From the NCBI GenBank assembly GCA_014529385.2, contig CM043950.1, forward strand, positions 76,179,435 to 76,243,434: a stretch of 64,000 nt of DNA, given 5' to 3'. The DNA comes from Adiantum capillus-veneris (taxonomy: Eukaryota; Streptophyta; Polypodiopsida; Polypodiales; Pteridaceae). The notes under the pieces are model-generated. The model was not told the origin of the DNA, searched no databases, and saw only the letters and a list, made by a program, of their open reading frames with translations. Below are positions 21,171 through 32,707 of the stretch, piece after piece (within the stretch, counting starts at the first letter, position 1; every line of letters starts with the position of its first letter). The translations under genes and the position numbers were made by a program.

Positions 21171-22361
21171 TAGACTAGTGCACATCCTCACGCACCACAA
21201 AAGTGGATTGACTAGGTACAATGTATGGTCAAGGGTAAGAATGTAGCTGCAAAAGAAGTAAGGAAAATCGTGAAAGCACCAAGTGAAATGCATGGGATAA
21301 GACAAAAATAATGTATGCATCAAATGGTCAAATGTAGAAGATTAAAATCAAGATTATAGCCTTGCCAACCTAGAAGTATTGATGTCAAATATGATTCGTG
21401 AATTTACACGAGCTAAGTAATTAGAGTCGTGGCTTACTTTGGGTGTTATGGAAGAGGATGCCTTTGCGCGGCCTCTTGTTTCTGGCACATTGATCAATTC
21501 TACCCATGTGCGTGGGGTCGGTGCCTCTTGCAACATTTCTCCTTCTCCCACCAGATGTGCCGCCAATTTTGTGAGTACTTATGCGCCGCTCATCATTGGA
21601 GTCCCCGTGGGTTTCTCCCATTGATTTTTCTTGGTTGCGGACAAAAGTCGATCAAAGGCCCACTTGGCTACATCTATACTGTGGGTCGGTGTTTTGGTAC
21701 TATTTGGTGCGGGGTAGATTCCATATTCTTCTCTAAGCATGTATACTTGGGCTGTCTATCAAAAGGGAAATGCTGGTATAGTACCCTCATGAGGTTCGTA
21801 GTTCTCTGCTCCTTGATGGTTTCAAAGGTGGGGAGCTTAGTGCTAGCAATCTTATCATTTGCCAAGCCCTGTGTCTTTATGACTTCTCCTCTAGGTAGCT
21901 TGTTTATTTTTGCCAGTGTATTTGGAGTCAGAACTACTTTAGATTCTCACCTTTGGAATTGAAGACATGGGTGATTGCTTGGTCTTCAATTTCCTCGTTT
22001 AGGGAGGTCAGCGACTCGTAAGCTCTCTTGTACTCTACTCTGACTATTGGCTATGATAGGAAGTCATCAAGCCCCAATCTCCTAATAGCTCTATCTACAT
22101 TCTCTGGCAGATAAGCTATGGCATTGATTCCTGCTGGCATTTGGGGTGCCTCCCACCTCTTGCCCAGCTCATCCTTCCACACGATTGTAAATACTCTTTG
22201 GCCTTTAGCTGGCCTTGGGCCATCTGCATTTCTTTGTCAATGAAGCATCCTTTAGTTCTAGCCAAATTTTCCATATATGGTCCGAAACTATCAATCTTGT
22301 CCACTTTATACTTGGATTTCTTCCTCATCTTCTTGGAAGTGCTTGTTCCTGTGTAAGTCAA
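21171..22361 (-). pseudogene. gag-like protein, copy A
   Basis: Starts MTYTGTSTSKKMRKKS at 22361. Successive minus-strand frames give ENLARTKGCFIDKEMQMAQG, WEAPQMPAGINAIAYLPEN, LKVVLTPNTLAKINKLPRGE and LMRVLYQHFPFDRQPKY, with at least one frameshift near 22.2 kb and stops. Copy C on the other strand (23.4-24.04 kb) has the same blocks in the same order. Copy B (38.76-41.26 kb) shares the KVV(L/I)T ... KLP block and the Y-x-F ... Y-T block. Small basic N-terminus, no zinc knuckle, no protease and no polymerase. The gene runs straight into a polypurine tract and LTR, so I infer a capsid-like gag of a nonautonomous LTR element. I do not recognise the family. Confidence 0.55.
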
Positions 22362-23376
22362 TCATTAACACATCCTTGTTAGAGCACAAATCTTTACAAT
22401 TATCTAAGTCAGATGTCACCTTTGGTGCCCTAAGTTAGTTTTGTCAGTAACTTGGTGTAGAAGTGTCAATTTTGGGCAAACAGGGTGTCATTGGGATCGT
22501 CTTGTCCTATTCTATGTGAAGGCATGCTCCAGTCTTGGAAACTATGTAAAATGGCATCAACTGAGGTTGGTGCCATATCAACATTTACACCAGAGGCTCA
22601 TTTTTTGCTCTGGTGGCAGCAACCGTGGTTGGTGCCAATTTGGTCATTTTGGAGAAAAATTAGTGTCCATTGATTCCTTGTGACCTGTAGATCATAGCCA
22701 TGCTATGCATGGAAATTTTGACCTTGTAGTTTGCTCAATACTTGATTTTTTTTATTGTCTGGAGTTGTGTTTCTTAAGTAAGTCCTAGTTATGGTTTTGG
22801 GCTAGGGTAGAAATCTTCCCTATGGCTTCCTTTGACCGTTCTTGAGCTATGGGACAGCTTGGTTGTGAACTTGCACCTATGGCCTAGCCGTTATGCTTGT
22901 TTTGAGGAAAAATGCTCTAAAAATGCTAATCGTATGGAAATTTGAATTTTTGGCCATTTTTTGCCCTAGATGGATTGGGTTTTGGGCTCCTAATGGCTTT
23001 GTTGAGCTTATGGTCCAAAAACTTGTGGCTTTCGTGCAATTTTTGACCATTTTGAAGCGATTTTTTTGTTGCAGAGCAGGTACCTATAAACCTATGTTAG
23101 GATGACCTCTGGTAACCCATTTTTGTCATGGAAGGCATTTTTGGGCTCCTCTCCACTTGTACAAGCTGTTGGGACCTACTTTTTTGCTTTCAGGGCTATT
23201 TGGGTTGGCGCCACACAAGAGGCTTTTTTGAGTTTTGAACATAGTTGTGGGTTCCCTGTGGAAAGAGCATTCTTTTGAGCCTATGCACACATCATTTGGA
23301 TCTTTCCTCATGCCAGAACACATGTCACCGATTTTCCATATCGGAAACGTAAAATATTTTTCTCTCTAGCTGAGGT
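22362..23376. other. spacer between divergent gag-like copies A and C
   Basis: About 1 kb of T-rich sequence with repeated short phrases such as TTGGTGCCAATTTGG and CAATTTTTGACCATTTTG. It probably contains leader or LTR sequence of both copies, but no boundary can be set. Confidence 0.35.
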
Positions 23377-23406
23377 ATGTGCCTTTTGATTTCTATAGAA
23401 TCAAGC

Positions 23407-24039
23407 ATGCCAAAGAAGATGTGGCACCACAACATCTACAATTTGGATAACAAAGAAAGCTTTCAAATTTACAAAGACAACATCGCTGGCACAAAAGGGT
23501 GCTTTGTGGATGAAGACCTTCAGATGGACCAAGGCCAGAGAGTTTTCACTACAGTATGGAAAGATGTGTCTAGAAGAAGATGGGAGGTTCCGCAAATGCT
23601 AATAGGATTCAATGTCATTGCTTTTGTTTCATCACATATAGACAAAGCAAGAGAAGGCATAGATAGGGCTACCGCCATCCTCATAGACTCAAAGGACAAA
23701 CAATTAGAAGTAGTCATCACCCTCGATACCATATCTAAAATCACTAAGCTCACAAGGGGAGAATCTGTCAAGCCCCAAGGTTTTCCTGATAAAGAAATTA
23801 GCTTTGCCAACTACCAACATTCAACACCATCAAGGAGAAGAGTACGAGACACCTCATGAGAGTGCTACATCAGCACTTCCGCTTTAATTGGCAAACACAA
23901 TATACAAGGCTTGACAAGAACCTTGCATCCACCTTCCAAAAGATAGTATTAACACATGGGGAAATTCAGGTTGATCTAGCCTAATGGGTCTTGGACAAGC
24001 TAGTAGAGGCAATTGAGAAGAAGCAATGGGAGCAGCTAG
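23407..24039 (+). pseudogene. gag-like protein, copy C, cut by Tat element T2
   Basis: Starts MPKKMWHHNIYNLDNKES and is open to 23859, with blocks NIAGTKGCFVDEDLQMDQGQ, RRRWEVPQMLIGFNVIAFV and LEVVITLDTISKITKLTRGE. After a frameshift it continues LMRVLHQHFRFNWQTQYTRL and an in-frame TAG after VDLA, then AIEKKQWEQ, ending where the T2 LTR starts at 24040. The matching order with copy A on the opposite strand shows homology. Related to copy B. Function inferred as capsid-like. It is truncated by insertion, so its own LTR is lost. Confidence 0.6.
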
Positions 24040-24211
24040 TGAGGCGGTCCATGGCGGGCAATAAGAAGAGTGGCCTCTAAGCACCCTTCTTGACTCCCGT
24101 GCAATTCAATTGGGTTGGGGTTGAAAAAAACAACAAACTCATACACAAACCTGCAACCTAACCCTACACAAATTTGGGGCACCACCTAGTTTTGGATGCG
24201 AACTAGGATTC

Positions 24212-24281
<70 letters not shown>

Positions 24282-26625
24282 CTCGGGCTTCTTTGAAATG
24301 TATCGGCAGTGATCAAGCAAACACGAATATATATGTAAGAAGAGAGAGAGAGAGAAGGGGGTGCTTGTTGCACTAGTACCTTCTTACAAATCTGTTATGA
24401 CCAATCGAAGTGAGATTAGTATTTGTTCAACATAGCTTGATTAAATTACACCACAACACATCACAAGAAAAGCCACCCCTATCATTGTCTTAAGGCCAGG
24501 GGTGTCGTCTCCACCCTGTCGCCCTCTTACAGCATGTGGGATTTATGGCTAAATTGATAACAACACCTACAGACAAGCTATCAAGAACTTAAATAAAACA
24601 CCAAGACACTTACACATCATTGTTGTCCATGACTTCTTGTTGGAAGAGAGACAAAGTATCCATGCTTAGTCCAAATCCACCCTCCTTGATTCAACAAATG
24701 TTGGGCTTACACTAGTAGGAGAAATGATAGGCTTCCTAATCTCAATTAAATGATCACTCTCTCTTACAATGGCATAGAGCTCCTTTGCTAATCACCCCTA
24801 ATACAACACATACATGTGCATAAGCCAATGAGATTCGACTCAACAGCTCCTTCTCAAGAGGTTGAGCTTGGCTTGTTCTCTTTTGTGCTAGCTACACCCT
24901 CCTTTTATAGCATTTTTGAGGACTAGGCTTACTCCTCTAACCATGGTTGGGTTAGATTTTCAGCATTTTATCTTTTTTTTTTTTTGCTTGGAATTATCAA
25001 GAAGTTGGTGGGGATAGATGAATAAAAGAGAGAGGAGAGACATGGAGGTGATAAGACTTTTCATAGTGGGTTAGTGTTAGTTGATTAGTAGAGTTAGTAT
25101 GTTTGTTAATTTACAAATGGATTTGGATATTTACAATGGGAGTATCCATGCATGATACAAATAAGAAAGAAAAATTTTCAAGAGGTAAAAAAATATGAAT
25201 TTCTTACAATGTTGATGCTCCAGGTGTTGAGTAGGGCCAATTTGACGCTTGTTGATGGTCACTAGCTTTGGCGGTAGGTTTTTTCTCCACTCTTGACCTT
25301 CCTTGGGAGCCAAGGTAATTGAAGATGAGTAATCAATCACCATGATGTTTTTCTTCAAGTGAAAAGGCTGAATTTTGCGGTTTTTTTAATAAATATGGAT
25401 AATTTGGAGGAGGAAAATTGAGACTAGGTGGTCAATTTTGGAATGGAAGTGTGTGTAGGAGGCATGAGTTCACCATGGTTTTTATTATTCTTCAAGGTTG
25501 AGGAGAAGGTGAGTAGGGTGCAGAGAGGAGAGGTGAGAGAGGTGGGGATGATGAGTGGAGAAGTGTGTGTGAAAGAGGAAAATGATAAAGTGGAAGAGGG
25601 AGTGTGGTTGCATAGCATGGGCAAACTGGGGTCCACCAATAAACTCATAGCTCACAGCTTGTAGCTCACAAAAATATGAAAACATTTGAGGCAAAATTTC
25701 AGCTCACGAGCTACAAATTTTGTTTGTATCACCTTTTCAAATTCGGAGAGCAAGTGGCCTTCAAAAATTCAGCAAAACCGACTGTATTTTTCCACTGCAC
25801 AAAGTCCTTGTGGGGTCCTTCTTTGGATGATTTTTTTGAAGGCCTCCAAGAGTGACCCCTCCATAGTGCATGCATGCATGCCACATATCCTTGACCTTAT
25901 TTTGTGGGTGTATAATTGAAGATATTGCTGAGCTCATGATATAAGTGAGTAATACAACTAAGAAAATCAAATACTGAGGGGTCTAAAAAACATGTACTTG
26001 TCAAATATAAATGATATAGGTGAAAAAAATATAAAGGGGTCAACTTAAAAATAAATCTCTCTCATTATGAGGCTACCATAAAAAGATGAATATATTTTGT
26101 GTTCTAATTTATGAGAGTAAAAGAGAATAATTGTAGGAAGGGAAAAATCACAATAGTGAAAAAATATACACACAAATAAAACTAGTTTTTTTGGTTTTTT
26201 GTTGGGGTGAAATTACACCAAAAATAAGAGAATCTTGCATGAAAGTATTTCTATTTGGAATAAAGAGTATGCAAAATGGTAAGAAAAATTGTGGTAATGG
26301 TGGTGAGTCAATGTATATAGCATAAATAACACACACTTAGGTAGAAATATTTAAATAAATACTCATGAAAAATCATTTTATTTAGGCCCTATATACAATG
26401 AAATATTTACACACAAAGAGGCCATAATATACTTTTTTTTTTCTTTTGGCTCAACTAGCCACTGACTAGCTAATTCAGGGTTTTTCTAAGAAGATATGGG
26501 AAAAGTCCCCTAACTCACACACACCTCTGTACAGTGAAAGGGTGAGGGTAACCACAGTGTTTGAGTGATTTGATAGGTGATGTACCTCACTATGGCAATT
26601 TTGAATAGCTGAAAAACGGCTATCA
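24040..26625 (-). repeat. 3' LTR of Tat copy T2
   Basis: 2,586 bp, TGAGGCGGTCC ... GGCTATCA. It aligns throughout with the T1 LTRs at 48428-51032 and 57135-59762, including the (GA)n run about 175 bp from the TG end. The polypurine tract lies at 26626-26640 (minus strand). Confidence 0.9.
24213..24279. repeat. (GA)n run in T2 LTR
   Basis: About 33 GA units, at the same LTR position as in both T1 LTRs. Confidence 0.95.
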
Positions 26626-26653
26626 GTAGCCCTCCCCTAGGATGATGGTATAT

Positions 26654-27622
26654 TCATGTACCATCATAAAGCATCTTTTCCAAAGAGAGTGCTTCAGAGT
26701 CCTTGACAAGATCTTCATTGTTTGACCCCTTGGCATTTTGGCTCGAGTTACACTCTTGCTTCATGGAACAATACTTACATGAGATAGCTGCCTTTTGATA
26801 GATATTTGGTAGATTTTTTGGTATAAGACGACTCAAATAAGGCTTCAAGTGATACCCGTTTACCTTTCTGGAGTGCTCTTTTCCATTCAAGTCCATAAGT
26901 TGATAGTAACTTGAATTGAAATCCTTCTTGACTATGTATGGCCCTTGCCATCTAGTTTCAAATTTGTCATCAAAACGATTATCGAGTCGATTGTCATACC
27001 TTAGCACAAGTTCTCCTTCATTGATGCCTTTGTACTTTAGTTTCTTGTCAAGCTTCTCCTTCGCCTGTGTAGCTTTCCTCTTGTAGCACTCGTATGCTGC
27101 TTCTCTTTTCCACTCAATCTCAGCTAAGGTAAGAAGTTGATCCATCCATACTTCTTGATCATCTTGTGCTGTTTTTCCATGAAGTCGTATTGTTGGAATG
27201 TTGAGCTCAATTGGTTGTAAAGCCTCTTGACCATAGACCAATTGTGAACTCCGTGGATTCCCTATATGTGTTTGATACACCCACAAGTCACCATCCAAGA
27301 AGTCATCCCACAACTTTGTCTTGTTTTTTACAACCTTTCTGATGATGCCTGCAATGACACCATTAGCTTTTTCCACCAAACCATTTGACTGGGGATATTA
27401 GGGTGTACTGTGACGATATAGAATGTGAAGTTTTTCACAGACTTCTATAAGCAAGCCCTTTCTAAACCCTAGACCATTATTAGAAACAATCTCCAAAGGT
27501 ATGCCAAATCTACAATAAATGTGAGTGTAGAAAAATTTGCTCATTGTCCTCTCATTTACCTTTGCCACACTTTGTGCTTCCACCCACCTAGTCATATAGT
27601 TTACAACCACTAGAATGTAGAG
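26654..27622 (-). pseudogene. Tat copy T2: integrase C-terminal part
   Basis: Closely matches the T1 integrase: MTRWVEAQSVAKVNERTMSK, an altered catalytic region VSNNGLGF (T1: VSDNGPGF, so the second catalytic Asp is Asn), STP then a stop, NGLVEKANG with the Glu, and a GPY domain (WQGPYIVKKDFNSSYYQLMD). The frame stop at 27398-27400 is Tyr to TAA by comparison with T1. Its upstream part was separated by the chromovirus inserted at 27623. Only 11 bp (38170-38180) remain on the far side. Confidence 0.88.
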
Positions 27623-27745
27623 TGAAAGGGCGGTGGTAATGCGTGTGCTAGTCTCCACCCAACCGTGCTATCTTATAGACTCCCCCTAACGTACACACTG
27701 TCCGGCCGTGCCGGTGGCCTTACCCATAGGACCAATGTCCTTACA
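27623..27745 (-). repeat. Ch 3' LTR
   Basis: 123 bp, followed on the plus strand by TTACCCCTCCCCCCCCCCCC, i.e. a minus-strand polypurine tract directly before the LTR. Confidence 0.92.
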
Positions 27746-27749
27746 TTAC

Positions 27750-28025
27750 CCCTCCCCCCCCCCCCTTGGAGAATCGTTTTCGTCCTCAAAAACGAACGTA
27801 GGAAAATGTTTCTTAAGTGCAGAGACATTCTCCCATGTAGAACCTTCTTAAGGTCTATCTAGAAATTTTACCCACACCTGCCGTCTGACATGATGTCTGG
27901 TACGAAGCTCATGAGAATCCAAAATCTTTTCAGGCTCGTGAGGAATGCTTGGCGGTTCGATAAGGTCAACCACTACACCTGTGTCAATGACATTATCATT
28001 CTGTCCTAGTTGTTTTCATAAACGG
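27750..28025 (-). pseudogene. Ch integrase C-terminus with chromodomain
   Basis: Minus-strand translation continues from the far side of T3 in the same frame: PIFYVSRL, stop, KQLGQ, then EPEKILDSHELRTRHHVRRQ, VWVKFLDRP, stop, EGSTWENVSALKKHFPTF. The order is that of a chromodomain at the end of a chromovirus integrase, which in this group is thought to guide insertion to marked chromatin. The reading frame ends in a Gly/Glu run made by the polypurine tract and a TAA whose last base abuts the LTR. Confidence 0.85.
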
Positions 28026-29163
28026 TGTCAGGAGTTTTTTGGAGCAAGGGATTGCGCATATGTACATACCCATGCATGGTGCATCAAATAAAGTATTGCC
28101 CATTTTCCAGAGCCAAGTGGTTACGTGGGGCCCACATGTGTACAGGTAGGACACCATGTACATAGTGCATCGATTTTCATCGTTACTAGTACCATTGTGT
28201 TTTTCTACAATAAGGAGGAGTTGGTAGCGCGTAAAACTTCTCGAGGAAGCTATCCGCGGGCCGACGACATGAGGTCAGCAGGTGCGTCAGATGGCATCTA
28301 GTGGCGTCAGGAGGGCGAACGAGGTCAATATTTGCACGCAGATGAGGACGGACACAACGTGGGTGTTTGCTTGTGAGAATTATGCAGAAAGGTCATCATG
28401 AGGACCTTTTTTTGGGGCCACTTCACATGGTGGCGAGGTGCATTATTGGAAAAAAGCTGAGTGCCAGGTGTGCGAATGATGCAAAAAGGTGACAACTATG
28501 CACTGCGAGGTCAGTTTTTGGCCTGTTCGGGGTCCGTTTGAGGTCATCTAAAAGGCCAAGGGTGCCCAACTAAAAAATCTAAGTGTGGGAACTGAAAAAA
28601 CTGAGAGACGACCAGAAAAAACGTGGAGAAGAGAGGAGGAACAGCTGCAGGTGTGTTTTTGCTCATTTTGGAGCCTGTTTTGGCCGTAAACTGCTCATCC
28701 GAGGTCGGATTTGAGCACTTTGACATTGTAAACTGGGGTTTTGGGCCGTTCTGGACGCGATGGCGCTGTCCATTTTGCCAAATTCCTCACTCTTTTCCTG
28801 CTGTTTTTTTGTGTAAGTTTCTCCTATGAGCGAAGTTTCTGCTCCAGTTTGTGATTGTATCTGGCTTATTTTACCCATATTGTGTGAGCTGTTTGCCCCA
28901 TTGGTGTTGGCCCAAGCTCATTTGTATCTAAACATCAAAAATTCTCCTCTTTTGAGCTGAGTTTTTTGGGTGTGTGTGTGTGTGTGTCTGTGTGGAGTGG
29001 GCAAGTGGATAGTCTCTCTCCTCTCACTCCAGAGATGTGTTCCCTGTTTCGGCCAGGTGTGTTGTGTAAGCCGAGTGGTGCCCCATAGTGTGTGTGTGTA
29101 TCTTCCCAAGAGTGTGTGTCGGGTCGTTATAGAGGCGCTATGTGTGTTTTCATCCCGCTCACA
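28026..29163 (+). repeat. T3 5' LTR
   Basis: 1,138 bp, TGTCAGGAG ... CGCTCACA. The last 662 bp align to 32044-32703. A (TG)n tract lies at 28971-28988. Confidence 0.85.
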
Positions 29164-29280
29164 TTCTTTTGGCACCCCCACGGAGGATCTTCTTCGAGTA
29201 CCTTCTGCTTCGAGCTCACATTCTTTTGGCGCCCCCACGGAGGATCTTCTTCTAGTACCTTCCGCGTCGAGCTTCAAGAT
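29164..29280 (+). repeat. T3 primer-site region, tandemly duplicated
   Basis: The end of the LTR plus primer site (CTCACATTCTTTTGGC, CCCCACGGAGGATC) occurs at about 29158-29195 and again at about 29216-29251. T1 has a similar site (TTGGTGTCCCCACGG) beside its 5' LTR. The tRNA is not identified. The first copy is adjacent to the LTR and should be the one used. Confidence 0.65.
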
Positions 29281-29972
29281 TCGAGATTCGGGGTTAGAGG
29301 TTGCAGGTTGCAGATTACAGGTTACAGGTTACGGTTACAGGTACAGGTACAGGTATAAGTGATTCACACAGGTACAGGTAGCTGGAGTACAGTGATATAC
29401 TAGCAGTGATGTCACTTGCAGTTGTTGTGGGAATGCATCACTTGGCGCCTATTTGAGCGCATTGTCTGCTGAATTGTACGTTACTTGTGGAAACTGCCAT
29501 TATACGCATTTGTGGAGCCATGCTTGGTTGTATTTGGCAGTCCCAGCCATTTCTGAGACTTGGTCTGGAAGATAGTCATTTCTGAGACTTGACTATATGC
29601 GATTTGCATTAGCCTTCGTGTGAGGGTCGATAGCGTGAGGTTTTTATTGAGCTGGGGGATTCTCAAATGTGGAGATCCTTTCGGTGATACAGGTAGCTGG
29701 AGCACCCTTTTTGTGACCTCGCCATAAGCTACGTACTAGTGAGTCCTACTTGATGCTCGGGTTCTATTGTTGACAGTTTATGCATACATAGACAGTCTAT
29801 ATTTTGGGTTCCTACTGCTCTACTTCTGGGGAAACTCTGTCGAAATTTTCCCAAGTTATGATGGCTGGTTTTTTGGTATTTTGAGCCATTTATGTTGTTA
29901 TGCTGCTGAAATTTTGGCAAAATCAGAGGTTGAGTCAGGTGTGCCTTCTTGGGAGCTTCATGGTTGGCTTTA
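29281..29972 (+). other. T3 leader with degenerate short tandem repeats
   Basis: 29281-29380 is a run of GGTTACAG/GGTACAG-like 6-8 bp units. The remainder is T-rich leader with no domain. Confidence 0.6.
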
Positions 29973-30191
29973 ATGGATGATCAAAATGGCCCTCAGTTCA
30001 CTCCTTTTCATTTAACTCAAAGAATTCAGATTAATGTTCATGTGTCCAGGAAGATCTTTTTCCAGCAGCGCATAGTCTTTATGTTTGGGCCAAGAAGATT
30101 GAGAGAGATCCTGGAATGTCCTTTGCCTGTTGTAATTCCAATGATCAACTACGAAAACTCATTTGATGTGCATGTGTTTGTCCTTATCTAA
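29973..30191 (+). CDS. conserved small leader ORF of Tat-type element (T3)
   Basis: Encodes 72 residues, starting at the ATG of MDDQNGPQF. An ATG 24 bases upstream is also open, but only the inner start matches the T1 homologue. Core features: a basic SRKI, FQQRIVFMFG, EIL, PVVIP, a Tyr-x-x-SFDV motif and a hydrophobic end. No Cys-His motif, signal peptide or clear membrane segment; the alternation of hydrophobic residues suggests beta strands. It lies between LTR and gag, 102 bases before the gag ATG. A 72-residue homologue occupies the same place in T1 with about half the residues identical by eye, so it has been kept as a protein. I recognise no family. Confidence 0.7.
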   Translation: MDDQNGPQFTPFHLTQRIQINVHVSRKIFFQQRIVFMFGPRRLREILECPLPVVIPMINYENSFDVHVFVLI

Positions 30192-30293
30192 AGCTGAGCT
30201 CCATTGAAGTTTCTAGGGATTGGGTAGTGAAAAGTTTTGGGTTCTTGCACGTGTGTTCGAAAGGGTTCTCAAAGCATCATAATTTGGGTAGCC

Positions 30294-32053
30294 ATGGCTT
30301 TCTCTTATCCGGAGTTTCATGGAAGAAGTGATGAAGATGTGGAAGAATTTTTGGAAAAGATGGAGGTTGCCTGCATTAGCAACCAGATTCATGACCCTAC
30401 GCAAATGTTACGCCTTCTCCAAATTTGTTTGAAGAGTGATGCACGAGTTTGGTCCAAGGCATTTGAAGAGGAGTTGCGTGCAGCAGATCCACCTATAAGA
30501 TTGAGTTGGGACAATCTAAGGCATGGATTGGAAGTGGAGTTTGTGAAGATAGAAGATCCTGACAATGTGTGGCAAGAAGTACAAGGTTTGGTGCAGAAGG
30601 AAGGTGAGCCAGTAGATGCGTACATACGTAAGTTTTGATTGGCATGGGAGCGAATGTGCAAGGCTTTAGCACCACAGGTACCCCCGCCTGACATGATGAA
30701 GAAGGACAGGTTCTTGGCTGGTCTTTGGGAGAATATACGTTGGAGAGTGGAGCTAAAGAAGCCTAGGACATACGAGGATGCACTAGAGGTAGCAAGGAAC
30801 AAAGAGTGGAAGCTGAGGAAAATGAGCCAGTTAGGGGTGGAGTCTTTGCCAATGAGGTCTGAATTTCAGCCTATAGAGTCTTTCCAAGGGCGCATGTCAG
30901 GGGTTCATCATGAACCAGTAGTTCCTGTTACTACTCAGGTTATGCCAGCAGTGGTCACTACAACAGTGCAAGATGATGGGCTAAGGCAAGACATGAGGCA
31001 AATGGTAGATTTGATGAAGAATCTCAGCCTAAACATGCTAGGTCAAGTGGAAAATAATCGAGGTCGAGGGAGGTTTTCAAATCAGCAAGGAGGTGAAGAA
31101 AGGCCTAGGAATGGTGTTGGACAAAGCAATGGTAGGTTTTGGAGGCAGACGCCCACATGTTACAATTGTGGAGAGTTGGGTCACATCAGCCCGCAATGTG
31201 ATAAGCCACCAAGGATGGGGGGAGACATGTATCCATTGCCAAGACAGGTGCTAACTAGGTCAAATGATTATGGCATCGAAATTAAGGGAGACGAAGGAAC
31301 CGGCGGATTAACCCAGGAGGAAAAGGGAAAGACAAAAGTGCTAAGTGTAGTCACCTTGGAGAAGGCATCAAAGCTAGAGGATACATTAGTGATGCCTATT
31401 GGGAAGAGGACCACAGAGGATAAGGAAGGAAGAAGTGCCCCAGGTCCTAGTAAGAAGAAAGGAAAGAGCCATGAAGGCGAGGATGTCAAGGCCAAGAGGA
31501 AAAGGAGAGCTCGTCGAAAGTTTCATGTTTCAGATTTTCCACTAGGGGAGGGGCAATTAAGCTATGACTTGAAGGAGGATCTGACGAGCAGGAAGGCAAA
31601 TGTTACTTTTGGGCAGCTTATAGAGATGGTGCCTAAGCTAAAGCGACAGTGGAAGAGGATGGTTAACCCAATGGAGAAAGAGCCAGAGAGAGGTTCAGTG
31701 AAGGTGTTGGCAATGGATGAGCTACCAGACATTTGTCCAATAGTAGATGTGTGGCATAAAAGGAAAAATTTGGGACAAGGTTATGTGGATGGCGGAGCCC
31801 AAATATGCGTCATAACACACTCATGCGTTGAGAAGATGGGTCTCACAGTGGCTGGGGTGTCAGGGTTTCGGATCAGATTGGCAAACCATCAAAAAGTAAA
31901 ATGCTTGGGTGTTGTAAAGAGCTTAGAAGTGGAGGCATATGATGCAAAAGTAGTGGTTGATTTTCATGTGATGCCAGCAGGGTTGGGAGCATATCCTATT
32001 ATACTGGGCAGACCATGGTTACGTGCAGTGGGAGCTGTTCAAAACTGCGAGGT
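30294..32053 (+). pseudogene. T3 gag-protease polyprotein
   Basis: Starts MAFSYPEFHGRSDEDVEEFL. A gag core extends to about residue 200 and contains one in-frame TGA (30636-30638, KF stop LAWERM, probably from CGA). A CX2CX4HX4C zinc knuckle CYNCGELGHISPQC is at about 31158-31199. Then a Lys/Arg-rich linker (KKKGKSHEGEDVKAKRKRRA), a retropepsin active site VDGGAQICVIT (about 31785) and the flap-side GAYPIILGRPWL at about 32000. The frame then runs into the truncated 3' LTR and stops at 32093. The same linker and DGGA layout as T1 indicates the same lineage. Confidence 0.85.
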
Positions 32054-32703
32054 CAGTTTTTGGCCTGTTCGGGGTCCGTTTGAGGTCATCTAAAAGTCCA
32101 AGGGTGCCCAACTAAAAAATCTAAGTGTGGGAACTGAAAAAACTGAGAGAAGACCAGAAAAAACGTGGAGAAGAGAGGAGGAACAGCCGCAAGTGTGTTT
32201 TGGCTCATTTTGGAGCCTGTTTTGGCCGTAAACTGCTCATCCAAGGTCGGATTTGAGCACTTTGACATTGTAGATTGGGGTTTTGGGCCGTTCCGGACGC
32301 GATGGCGCTGTCCATTTTGCCAAATTCCTCACTCTTTTCCTGCTGTTTTTCTGTGTAAGTTTCTCCTATGAGCGAAGTTTCTGCTCCAGTTTGTGATTGT
32401 ATTTGGCTTATTTTACCCATATTGTGTGAGCTGTTTGCCCCATTGGTGTTGGCCCAAGCTCATTTGTATCTAAACATCAGAAATTCTCCTCTTTTGAGCT
32501 GAGTTTTTTGGGTGTGTGTGTGTGTGTCTGTGTGGAGTGGGCAAGTGGATAGTCTCTCTCCTCTCACTCCAGAGATGTGTTCCCTGTCTCGGCCAGGTGT
32601 GTTGTGTAAGCCGAGTGGTGCCCCATAGTGTGTGTGTGTATCTTCCCAAGAGTGTGTGTCGGGTCATTATAGAGGCGCTGTGTGTGTTTTCATCCCGCTC
32701 ACA
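32044..32703 (+). repeat. T3 3' LTR, 5'-truncated
   Basis: Starts abruptly at ACTGCGAGG inside the protease coding region and ends ...GCTCACA. About 476 bp of the LTR start is missing compared with the 5' LTR. The short junction match suggests a microhomology deletion. Confidence 0.87.
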
Positions 32704-32707
32704 ACGG

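Larger units (their letters stand above)
28026..32703 (+). mobile_element. Tat-related LTR element T3, internally deleted, TSD ACGG
   Basis: The plus-strand element inserted in the Ch integrase gene: ACGG is duplicated at 28022-28025 and 32704-32707 (a fifth base, A, is shared with the LTR end). The 5' LTR is complete (28026-29163). The interior encodes a small leader ORF and gag-protease. The 3' LTR keeps only its last 660 bp. RT, RNase H, integrase and the polypurine tract are missing, so the element cannot move by itself. Confidence 0.88.

Noticed and set aside
21429-21962. 177-codon plus-strand frame
   Set aside because: Lies opposite gag-like copy A, whose minus-strand blocks match copy C; the plus frame is its shadow.
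25428-25664. 78-codon frame kept in all three Tat LTRs (also 49813-50049 and 58547-58783)
   Set aside because: Conserved because the LTRs are homologous throughout; frames on both strands are open and flanking noncoding LTR is equally similar, so no evidence of protein selection.
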